64,000 bases of DNA, taken from Aquila chrysaetos chrysaetos. Its lineage: Eukaryota; Chordata; Aves; Accipitriformes; Accipitridae. Shown here one piece after another: positions 19,151 to 31,100 of the stretch; positions within the stretch are counted from its first letter, which is position 1, and every line of letters begins with the position of its first letter. The stretch is taken from NCBI RefSeq assembly GCF_900496995.4, contig NC_044027.1, positions 8,766,743-8,830,742 of the forward strand, in the 5' to 3' direction. A program made the position numbers and the translations under genes. Under the pieces are notes generated by a model. It had not been told where the DNA came from. It did not search any database and was given only the letters and a program-made list of their open reading frames with translations.

Positions 19151-22100
19151 CCACTGAGGCACTGGGACACCCTCACACGGGTGTCCTCACCAGGGCACCG
19201 GTCCGTCCTCACTGGGCATCCTGCTGGGGCACTGGGGCATCCCAGCCAGCACCCGTGGTGGGGCACTGCAGTGTGCCCGCCCGGGCTCCTTGCCAGTGTG
19301 CAGAGCACCCCTGCCAGGCCATCCCTGCCTGCGGGCTCTGCTGTGGCACTGCGACAACTCTGCCCCCAGCACCCCTTTCAGAGCATGCCAGCCAGCACCC
19401 ACATAAGGGCACCAAGGGTGTCACAACCTGGGCTTTTGCATGGGCATTGAGTGGGGCACTGGGGCCATCATGGCACAGGTTCAGTGAGAGTGTGCAGGGC
19501 TCTCCTGTCTGGGCTCCTTGCTGGGACACTGGAGCGTCTCGCTGCCTGGGCTCTCCTCCCAGGCATTGCTGCCTGCATGTCCCCATGTCCTGGGGACATT
19601 GGAATGGGGCCTCACAGCCACATCCAGAGGGGTGCTCTGCTTGTCCAGGGTCCCTTTGCCTTGAAGATGGTTTTGGACTTGTGCTGGTGCCTTCCTCATC
19701 AGAAGACATGTTTCTGCATTGAAATCCCTCAGATTCAGTGGTGAAAGTGTAGGTTTTTTTCTGTTTTCAAGAGCCATCCTCTTCCTTGAAGTTGTTTGGG
19801 TTTGGGTTTTTTTTGTATAATGGGACCTATGTAATTCAATATACACATCCTAGAGAGCCTCCACCAGCCTGTCTGTTATGACTCTGTTGGTTTTCTGCCT
19901 GAAACCTGGTTCCTGGCACCCAGTCCTTGGGGTCTGGCTGAAACGTGCAGGTAAAATCACTTCTAGTGGCAGAGTGACAGTAGTGTACCGGTGCCAGGAA
20001 GATTATCAGTGAATAAGGCAGTTAAACAACCTGTAGCCTCCAGGTTTGTGGGTATATCTAGGGGTTTTTGGAGCCTCTGAGCATAGCCTGGAAATGCAGC
20101 CCTGCTCTAGAGGCAGTGAGCGAGCGGAGATGAAAGAACAAAAATCGCTTGGCTCAGTCCCTGCAAGACTCATCCTTTGGGAGGAGACACCTTCCAAAAC
20201 ATGGCACTGAGCGTGCAGGAAAGCCTCATTCTCTCCTGAGATTGTGCAAGTGGAGTGAGAGCTGCTCTGATCTGTGGGGCACTGCGCGGCACTGCTGGCT
20301 GGGTGCTTGCTGCAGGGAAGGTGCTCAGACCCCCGTGAGGCTCCTGCACAGGAGAGGACCCCACAGTGGGTCCTCTGAGCTGCTCTCTCCCAGACTCTGC
20401 ATTCCTAGCCAAGCACCCAGAACTGCAAGGTGGCCTTGGGCCTCTTTATGTCCCATGTGCTATTCTTGCTACAATTGCTGTTTGTTTTGCATAAAAGAAA
20501 TAGGCTTATTTAATAGGAAAACATCATTATGTGGCTAATAATGCTTTAATACTCACCTGCAACAGAGATTTTCAGTATGTCTTAGGCCAGGATACTGTCC
20601 TCCCATGTGGAGAGACATCAGATTTGATGCACAAGCCAGAGCAAAGATCAGCTTCTACTCTGGCTCTGCTGGCTCCAGAGTGCAAAGCCTGGAGCCAAAA
20701 GCAGCACTCACTCAGGAGTCCTGGGTGAGGTTTTTGGGCAGCCCAGCAAGGGCAGCCCAGCAAGGGTCTGGCCATGGGCACTGCTTCAGATCTTCAAGGC
20801 AGAAGAGCTCCAGATGGCCTATATGAACGAAAGTTCTAGAGGTGGGACCTCCTTGGAGTAAAACTGTCTTAAAACTGTGGTGGGCAAAGCACCAGGCTGC
20901 AGGGCTGCTCCTTGGCGCACGTGAGTGGGACCCCCCGGCTCCAGGTGCTCTGGTCTGACCCATTCAATGCTGCTCCTGTGTTTCCATGCTTCTGCTCCTG
21001 GTGAACCTGCAGCACCTCCCACAACAGGCAGAAAAGCTTTCCCTGCCTTCCCCCTTTCACCCTGAACCTCAGGTCAGGTAGAGAGGCAGGTTAGAGATAC
21101 AAGAAAATGCTGATGCTTCAGAATGAATCCCTGTTACCTGGGGCAGGGGGAAGGATCTGCACCTCCGTGCCTCCATTCCCCTGTGCCTGCTGCCAGCAGA
21201 TGTGTGGGAGTCTTCCAGAAAGACTGCAGGGACAACAGAGCCAGGTGTCCTGGGTAAGGAGGGATCTCCAGGCACTGGAGTACAACTCATTTCTGCCAGA
21301 TATCTTAAATAATCCTTCCTCGGCTCGAAGGCTGAGAAAGTTTGCAGGGTTTCCTTTTCTTTGCCTAGACCACAAAACCTCAATCAAGGAAAGTGGTTGT
21401 GTGTGGGATAGCTCACACTCTGTCACTTGTCATCAGTGTGGCTGTCTGGAAACATACAGAGAGACCTTGGCTCCCAAAGTTTAGTTTGGCCTTATTTCTC
21501 ACTAGTTGAGCTTTAAGTTACAGCAACTGCTGTAATGATCAGATTTCACAAGCTGATGAAATCGGAATATATGTATGCATAACCTGAAGCACAGTATGGA
21601 AGAGAGGACCTGGCCTTTAACTTAGTAGCCACATCTGCATGAACAGCCCCCAAGTGCTTCTAAGCTCCCAGACCAGCTGTGTCCCCTTCCAACCAGGACA
21701 TGACTTGAGAGGACACTGGAGTAGGTCTAGCTTTGCTTTCAGGCCAGATCACCGATGAGCAGCCCCTCTCCTCTGAGCCGCTGGCGGGGATGTGGACGCT
21801 GGCAGATCTGCAGTGCTGCAGCACCCTCGGAGCAGCTCTGTGCTGGGCCAGGAAAGCACCTGGCACCTATCCAGTCCCTCCAGGAAGAGCGTTTATTTAG
21901 ATAATACTGTGGCATGCCATCCAGCCGTGGTTGCCTTGCACAACTGGGTGGAGTACTGCCATGACCAGATCTATGGCTATAGCCCAGATACTGGCTGTCT
22001 CTTCATTTTAATAGTTCCTTGCTCAGCTAACGCAGTGCTACCCGGGTGTTGTCCCAAAAGCTGGGTTCTTTCACCTGGTGTGCAGTAAGCCAATCAACAC

Positions 22101-25100
22101 ATCGAGTTGAGATATTTGTCTTTATTGCTATACTGCAGTATAGGGTGCTGTCACATCCCAAAGTTGGAGCGACTCAGGTTCGTGGATTTCCTTTGTCAGA
22201 ATTAAGGTGAAATGACACCAGGGGAGTTCAAACAACAATCAACATTTATTCAACCTAGCTAACCTTGCCCAAGTACATGTGAACTTATCAATATGAACCT
22301 TGCAACATGTCATTAAGCTGCTGTTTGAGAAGAGAGGGGAGGTGTAGAAAAAGAAATGGAAGAAGAAACATGAAATGTATCAGAAGGAGAGCCCTCCCGT
22401 TGAGTCATGAGGTTCAGAGCAGATCCCCTTGCTTTCTGGACTCCTTCTCAAAGAGGAGCCCAGGGGTGGCTAGATCCACTCCTAGTCTCAGACTTGGTCA
22501 ACGGTTTATGTTTAAAAGGATGAGGTGTAGGGACTGTGGAAAAGAGGGAAGGAAAAGAGGGAGAGAGAGAAAGAAAGGGAGAGAGAGAAAGAAAGAAAGA
22601 GAGAAGGAAAGGGTTTCACCAGTCCTGGGTCCAGCATTGGTCCAGCCAGCATAGAGATCCAGTTCCGGAGGGCGCGCACTGAGAACTCATTCTCCCTTCT
22701 TTTATAGTGTGTTAGTCGATGGTCTCAACATGCGCAGTCCCATTCCCGGGGTTCTCTGGAATCAGTCGGAGAGCTTTGGGGGGGGTTCATTGCAGAGTTG
22801 CCTCTCTTTTTCTGCTGGCATGACCACTTAAGATAGAAGCACAGTCCCATCCTCCGTGGGGCCTCCTCCTCCAGGCGCATATGCTGTGCTCCTTCTCCTG
22901 GTCACTTAAGATAAGGAATTGCAGCTCTGGAGAAGCGCGGTCCCACTCTCCGGGGGGCCCTCTCCTCCAGCCACATTGTCCTGTTCACAAAACTCCAGCA
23001 TTTTTACAGAGGCTGTTTTCTCCACCAAAGTTCTTTAACGAATGTTTGAGACATTGACTATAATTTGTCAGACCGTCACAGGTGCCAGGTCTCCAAATAC
23101 CTGCGCATCTTTAGAAAGAAAGGTTGAGTTTTTTATACAATTTTGTTACAAGGAAACACATACAACAAAAATTGTGATAGGCTACACAAACTTATATAAT
23201 GAAAAGATCTTTTGAGCATGTCATGCTCTTGTCCAGTTCATTATACTGAGGTGGTTTCACATTTACGTACTCATTATGCACAAGTGGGTGTTGATTTTAG
23301 TGTTAAAATTAAGCAAGGTAAGGCAAGGACAGGGTCTTTACTTGATTCTCATCCAGCATTGACTAATCTGTCATTATCTATTCCTAATGAATATGTTCTC
23401 AGTTATACATGCTGCACATATTTTAACTCTACTTAAGTTTACATGATGACCTTGCGGCATGTCTAAGGTAATGCATTTCTTCATACCAATTATTTCAAAA
23501 TTTGTTAAGTTTTGCCAACTTTGCAAGTTAATTCTGCAAGTTATTACAACACTGTGGGTGGGGAGGAAGAGAGTGATCCCAGAACTGATCAGGGACAGGT
23601 CCTAGCAGGGCAAACCTCACATTGTGTCACTGAGCACAAGGAATAAGGCCCAGCAAGGGAGAAAAGCAAGTCTGAGTGCTGGGGCAATACGGCCCCAGCC
23701 ACTCCAGCACTGACTCTCCATTCCCCATGTGGTGCAGACCACAGTCAGGAGCTTCCCTTTGCTTCACCAGAAAAGTCCCTTTTGCCGAGGAGGTGTCAGT
23801 GCTCTGGCTCGCAGCACCCAGCCGTCCCTGCCTGAGGAAGGGATTTGCTGCTGAGCTGTCATGTGGACAGCTCTTGGAGTTCAAGAGTAAACAGAGGAAG
23901 GGCTTCTCCTTCCAGCTACCATTACGAGAGATTCCTGCAACGTATGAGCCCATGCGCTCTCCTCTACACCTCTCAGGCAAACGGATGGGAATGGAGTTCT
24001 CTTTAAATGCAGCTATTGCTCTTCTCTGTGTAGCTTTCCCTTAGCAGGGGAAGCATCCTAAATCTTTAAACATTTTTGTGAACGCACCTTTTATCCTGCA
24101 GCTGAAACAGGCTCCGAGAGCTCAAAAACCAGGGCTGAGTGTCAGAGCCATGAGGATTTAGAGATGACCGGGAGAAATTACGCTCCCCCTGCCTGGAGCA
24201 AAACAATGCCCTTCAGCAGGGACGTTTCTATGCCACAGCAGCCCCTTGGGCCACCGGGCAGCTGCCTGGCTCTGCAAGGTGCCAACACGCTGCATGCGAA
24301 ACACGGGGTGCAACAGGTCGGCTTGCTGATCTGGGATCTCTTTTAAACCTTGGCAGCGAGCTGACGGCCACCACAACCTGAGCATTTGCTACAGCAGCTG
24401 CCATCCCAATTTTGCATGGCCCTTTTTGCAGTCAGCAAATGCCTCCTGCCCGCAGCCTGTCTGGGAGAGAGCTGCTGCCCGGCAGGGCTCTCCTGCCTGC
24501 AGTCCTGGGCAGCAGCACCGGTCCCGGCTCTGGCAGCTGCCTGGTGCCATCTCGTGGTTAAATAACTTCTCCGGAACAACCCTGTTTCTGTCCTGCCACT
24601 GATCTTCCACCAGAAAGGAAAGAAAACCTCCAGTATTAATTTTTAGCAGGATATTTCTGCATGTCTTTGCACAGGCAGATGCCTACAACGTTGAGTAAAA
24701 GGCCCACTCGTTGCTGCCTGTTCAGAAGAAGCCGAGCAATGTGTGTCTTACCTGACCCCCCCTCATCTGGGGATGTTGTTTTTACACCTTCATAACCTCA
24801 TATTTCTGCAGGAGAACAGCTTGCCGCGTTTCGCACCCAGGATGGCCAAGCCTACGTGGTTGACGCTTACTGCCCTCACCTCGGGGCTAACCTTGCCGCC
24901 GGCGGGCGCGTCATGGGCAATTGCATCGAATGCCCATTTCATGGCTGGCAGTTTCAAGGAGAAGATGGAAAATGCATCAGCATCCCATATGCTGAAAAAG
25001 GTAAACATCCCCCAAATCGGCAGAAAGCATCCGCAGAAATGGCAGTGCCCTGTGTGTCCTCATTAAAAGCTACTTCATTACGGAAAAGTGGTCTTCGTAA

Positions 25101-28100
25101 TAACTCACCCTCTATCCTGCTCCCCTAGTTCATGCAGCACTCTAATTTTCCTCCTGGGTTGTCCATGTTGGGGCATAATGTTCCAGTGCCCTTTCCTATG
25201 TTAGACGGTAACAGGGACTTTAGTTAAATAACCACCCTTCTCAGTTTTGATAGTCCTACAACTCCTGCATTCAGCAAGCAGGGTATAAAAGAAGATTTTT
25301 AACTCCGAGTCATCCATTGCACCAGCCTGGATGGATCCTGAGGAGATATTGGGTTTTAGAAATTATTCTGTAGTCTACAGTGACAGTTTATACCATGTCA
25401 GTACTTAAATCTGTCGCATTAGCATGATAGAATAGTCTCTCAATAGCAATTTTTTCTGCTTTTAAGGCTTGAAGGGAACTTTTGGTTGGAATCCAGGAAA
25501 GCTCGTCGCATACTTTTTAGATATGGTTTGCATTGACTTATCTTACTTAAATCTTAGTTAAATATCTTACTTAAAGTTCACATGTAACACTTACTTGATC
25601 TGGCTGCACTGATTAGTTTAAATCACCAATTCTAGATGTGGCTGAAACCAGCAGACAGACTTACCTTGAATTTTGCTTTGGCTTGTGCTTCTTAGTTATT
25701 TTCCTGCAAAGTTCAACTTTCTCTGATTGGGATTGATTGGGACAACAATGAAAACGTTGATTAGCAGCAAAAGTCAGTCTTTCTACTAAGCAGACTATTT
25801 TTCCCAAAGTGAGAGAGACATTCCATCTATATCGGATAAGATAAACAATTTCTAGATCTCACCAAACAGCATTTCTTTTTTTGTGTGTGTTATTTTCAGA
25901 AAAAAAGATTAATACTCTATTTTTTTTTCCCATATGTACTCAGTCAGGAGCTGCATTCAAATGAAAATTTGGTTCCAAGTAATGAGCAATGGTGTGTTTC
26001 ATCACAAAATGAGAATGAATATTCTGGACATACACAAACACTTGCCAAGATGCATTGTTTCATCTGAAACGGCTGTATTCAGAGCCATTGTGATCTGTAG
26101 TTATTAAAAGAACAAAACTGCAGACAGCTGCCCTGCTCCCATACAGCCCAAATGGGTCAGGTTCATTTAAACAGATTTAAAAGCCATCTGTGCTCATGCA
26201 GGTCACTTTGGCGGAGAGGGATTTTGGAGAGCTCGGATGGGCAGCTTGTCCAGCACTGGGCTTTCAAGGGACCGATAGCCAAGCAGAGCCACAGAGCCTG
26301 ACGTGGGGCTAGATGAAGCTGGTGAAGGGTCTAGAGCACAAGTCTCATGAGGAGCAGCTGAGGGAACTGGGGTTGTTTAGTCTAGAGAAAAGGAGCCTCA
26401 GGGGAGCTTATTGCTTCCTACAACTACCTGAAAGGAGGTTGTAGCGAGGTGGGGGTCAGTCTCTTCTCCAAGTAACAAGCGATAGGACAAGAGGAAATGG
26501 CCTCAAGTTGCACCAGGGGAGGTTTAGACTGGATATTGGGAAAAATTCCTTCACCAAAAGGGTTGTCAAGCATTGGAACAGGCTGCCCAGGGAAGTGGTT
26601 GAGTTGCCATCCCGGGAGGTGTTTAAAAGATGTGTAGATGTGCTGCTTAGGGCCATGGTTTAGTGGTGGACTTGGCAGTGTTGGGTTAATGGTTGGACTT
26701 GATGATCTTAAAGGTCTTTTCCAACCTAAATGATTCCATGATTTTATGTCTGCATGGGGGGTAGATGAAGCCCTCTTTAAAATTTAAAGAGATGTATCCC
26801 ACCCAAAGCACCAGATTTTTTCAATCAGAAATCACAGTGATGGTCTCCTCCTGCCGCCTCTGATCTTCATTGACTAAAAGAGAAACATAATTTCTCTTAT
26901 TATTTCACCTCCCATGTGACTGTACAAGGCTGAATAATAAGGAAGCGCTATCCTCTGTGCTTGTTTGCAAATGAGAAAAAAAAAGTAATAGAGGCAAAAG
27001 CCTTCCAATCCAGTAGAAGCTACTTTTTCTGACAACTGGGTAAATATAAATGCCAAAATTCATTCCACTGGAAAGAGTGCAGATATATTCTTAAAGTAAC
27101 ACATGATACTGCAGTATTGTAACAGAGAATGACTTGAACTCGAGAGGTGGAGGTGGCTTTTACTCTCTGCACATCTATAACTAAAAGCATCTCCTTTTAG
27201 ATCATTGAAACTTGGGGAGGGTCCAGTGATGCAGCAGGCATTTACTTATTTCAACAGTTTTAAGATCAGCAAAAGAGGCTGCAGAGCAGCCAGCCATGTT
27301 TCTTCCTTAAAAAACTTAGGCAAAACACCCAGCTGAAATAAAACTGATTTAAGCAAATTCTCTTCTGTGAACTTCAGAAGCTGCTGTCCTTCTTCAGCAG
27401 CCTGAAAGCTGGAAAAGTGTCACCAAAGAGTCTGTGCCACATGAATATCTCCCATAAAGATGATCTCTGAGCTGTGGTTCAGGACGAGGGGACCCTTAGT
27501 GCCAGCATCAGTCTTGGAGATGCTGCTTTTAACTGATTCCTTTCTGTCCTCCACAGTGCCAGATTTTGCGAGGGTCCGGACCTGGCCGTCCTGCGAGGTG
27601 AATGGGATGCTGCTGGTCTGGTACCACTGCGAAGGGGTCAGTCCAACGTGGGCAGTGCCTGAGCAGCGCGAGATCACCACCAAAGAGTGGGTGTTCCGTG
27701 GGCAGACGGAGCACTTGGTTGATGCGCACATCCAGGTAGGGAGCCCGCTCCCTCCGTGGGGCATGTTCACCCCTGGCTCCCCTCCTGTAGTCCAGTTCAG
27801 GGACATGTCCTCCCAGTTAACTCGTTGAGGGATATCTCCTCCCAATTAACCAGGCCCTGCCTGTGCTCAGCGGCATCGCTGCTGCTGGCAGACCTCAGAC
27901 CTAGAAGTACATCCCTGCATTGTATACCAAGAATATGGCATATGTTCCCCATACATGGATCATGAGCTTCTCAAGTAGAGAGCAGATGTTCTGGGTACTT
28001 AAAAGGAATCTGTTAATTTGCTTTGACTTTTAACTGATGTAATTTAAAAAAAGATTCTCTAAGAATTGCGGCACTTAGCGTCAGGAGGCTTTTCAACTCA

Positions 28101-31100
28101 TCAATCACTGAAATGGAAACATGCAGTTATTTTGCTGTTAATCTTCATAATCACCATCATACGCTGACAAATGTGCCACAGAGAACAAAATGGCCGTTGC
28201 CTCAATCGCATCTCAGTGGAAATGAGTCCAGAAAATGGGAACTGTTTTGTGGCACTAAACAGAAGGGACCACGGCCGTGGTCCTCGGAGGGAGCAGGCGC
28301 AGGTGGAGGCTCCTCTGGGAGAGCAATGGGAGGCAGCAGCAGTTTTGAAACTGGGCAATCCCTGGAGGTCCTTGGGAGATTTTTATATGCTTGCTGCTGA
28401 GCAGAACACTTCTGTTTGTTTGTAAAAATCAGTGACAAAAATGACCCTTAATCTAGAGTGCACATCTCTCCAAAGGCAGTGCCTGCCTGCTGACTAAATC
28501 ATGACTGAGTGGGTTAGAAAGGAATGGAGAATTATCAGAAGAAATGAAGAATGTGCATGAGACATAGGAGATACAGCTCTGGGAGTGTGCAGAGGAGATG
28601 TGAGAAGCAGGGAGAATTTGGGAGATTGATGGAATAGTAATATTTATTTCACATCTGCTTTGCAGTGCAAGCCACTGTACACAGGCCTATACTGGGGCCA
28701 GTCCGTGCTACTTGCCAAGCTGGTGGAAAGCTGGTGTATTTCAGTAATAAAGCCATTAAAATTTCTCAAAAAGTGACATATTGTGGGCAGGCTGGTGGGG
28801 TTTAAAGGTTTAAAAGCATGTGAAAACTAGTCTAGGAGCACAAACATAAAAATGCTTTATTCGTTACGATTACAGGGCCAAAGGAAGGACTGACTTGGAG
28901 TCCCAGCTTGTGCAGCTGCAGAATTTAACATGCATAGACTCCTTTGAGCTTAAAATGAACTGTGAATTTTCTGAGCTTCATGTTTAAATTATTCTTATAC
29001 ACTAGTTCAGAACTGGTCCCAGGTCAGTCTGTGCTGAGGCCCCCTTCCTCCACGCACTCAGTTGCCTCTTGCTGTGTCATGTACCTGCGAGCATCTCTGC
29101 TGTGCTCGGAGTGACGTGCTGGGCTGTACTGCAGCCACGCTGGTGCTATTGCAACATGCTGTTAAGTACAGGCAGCTCACAGCCGAGTCAGCTCTCACCA
29201 ATGGCAAATTGTTCCCCAATGGCAGGAAATCCCCGAGAACGCGGCTGACATGGCTCACCTGGCGTTTCTCCATGGACCAGCTATTCTGGGCGGATCTGAT
29301 CTGAGATATACAAGGTCCAAGCTGTGGGATTTCATGAAGCACATCTGGAAGGTAAGACCCTACCTCCCCTCTTAGCCATGAGGAGGCTGAAGTCTTTCCA
29401 ACCCTTTCTGCCTCAAAGCATCAGTCCCATCTCATCCCCTCTGCTGCCTCCCCCCATCTTCAGGTCCAGTCTCTTTTCTGTGTCTCTGAGGGTTTTGGCT
29501 GCACTCCCTCATCTGTGCTCATCTGTAGATGTTCTTCACAGCCAGCTCTTGTCACCATCTCACCCTCAGCCTGCACTCCCCACCTCTCAGACTGAGCTAA
29601 TCCTTCTCCATCCCTCCAGGCGGAGTGGCAGCCAGAGCCAGAGCCCAACAAGCATTGCTCCCAGCTGCTGGTTCAACACACCGCAACCATCTTTGGGAAG
29701 CACATCTCCTTGATGGATTTGATGGTTTCAGCCAGGCAGGTATGTCCCGTGCTGGTGACCACCAGCACCCTGAGCTGAAGGGCTTTGTCACCCGAAAGGC
29801 TAAATGAGTCCTTGCCTATCCTGCCCAGTGTAGCCTTTCCTACCAAGTGCATTCGACACACGGGCCAAAACTACACATTGGCATTGGGGCTGCTCCACAG
29901 CTGGGCAGCACAGAGAAAAGGGAGGGTTCCTAAGGGCTGCTGTCCCCACAAAACAGATGGAAAAAAAAAAAATAGCTAGTAGCTGAGCAAACACTGGTGA
30001 CAGTCCCAAGGGACCTTCACACGGCTTTGTCACAGCGCTTTACAATACAGAAGTGTGAACCATTTCAGTCCATGGCAAACGTGCCTGGGAAAGGTGTCGG
30101 GAGCACTCAATATACAGTAAGAAACACTTTGAGGATGTTGATCTGCGTGATCCAAAGACCTCAGAGGTTTTCAGACAACTTTCTGGAAAGCACAAAGATT
30201 TGTCAGTTTACCAACATTTACGCTAAAGAAATAAATTCATACTAATGTCAAGAGCTCCTTCTGCAATTGAAAGTTTGCTCATTTTCTTATTTTCTTCCTC
30301 TCCTGTGTTTTTTGTTTTTTTGTTTTGGAAACATGTTTATTAACCATACTTCTCTTTCCCCTTTCCACTTCCAAAAAATCAGACACCATGTGTCTTGTAG
30401 CCCAAGATCAGCCCTGAATGAGATAATAAAGTAGTTGACACAAATTGATAAAGAACTAAAGGAAAATAGAAATAATGCCATTAAACATGAATCAATGGGA
30501 ACTAGATGTTCTCACTTTCATTTTTGCTTGTGACTTTTGGGGTTTTTTTTTGATGAAATGCTAAGCTTGCCTTATAGAACTAGTAACTTTGTTCTAGTAC
30601 ATTTTTGAAGGCATTTGACCTATTCCTATATTACAGATTCAGAACAATAGCAAAACAAGTCATGATACAAAACTTTGATAAGGGATAGCTCTTGGTGCAA
30701 TTAGGGAACTATCACAAAATGGATGTTGATTGTATCTCTGTTCAGTTCTTAGATATGTGCTATTTAGCACTGATATCAATGAACAGGAGAAAAAAGACAT
30801 TAAAATAACCTTTCAAAGAGTTTGTACCCAACCAAACATTAAAGGAGTAGTAAATAAAGTAGCCAAAACCCTCAGCAATATCTGCACTGCTTCAAAGAAC
30901 CACATGTATGAACATGCATCTGTTGTCTGGATGTACGTCAAAGAGCAGAGAACAAGTACTTCATGTCATGCAAGCTAAAAGGCTGAACCTGATTTCAGCT
31001 AAAACCTAATGTGAGTGTTGTAGCTGCAAAGGAGAAAGCCAGAGCAGGAGTAGGGATGTTGTATTACCTCCATATTGTATTGCATTCACTGCTACTGAGA

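Noticed and set aside
18859-19722. 287-codon plus-strand open frame in intron 1
   Set aside because: It is made of repeats of the minisatellite unit (GHWGI-like periodic peptide) and starts inside the intron of a well-defined gene.
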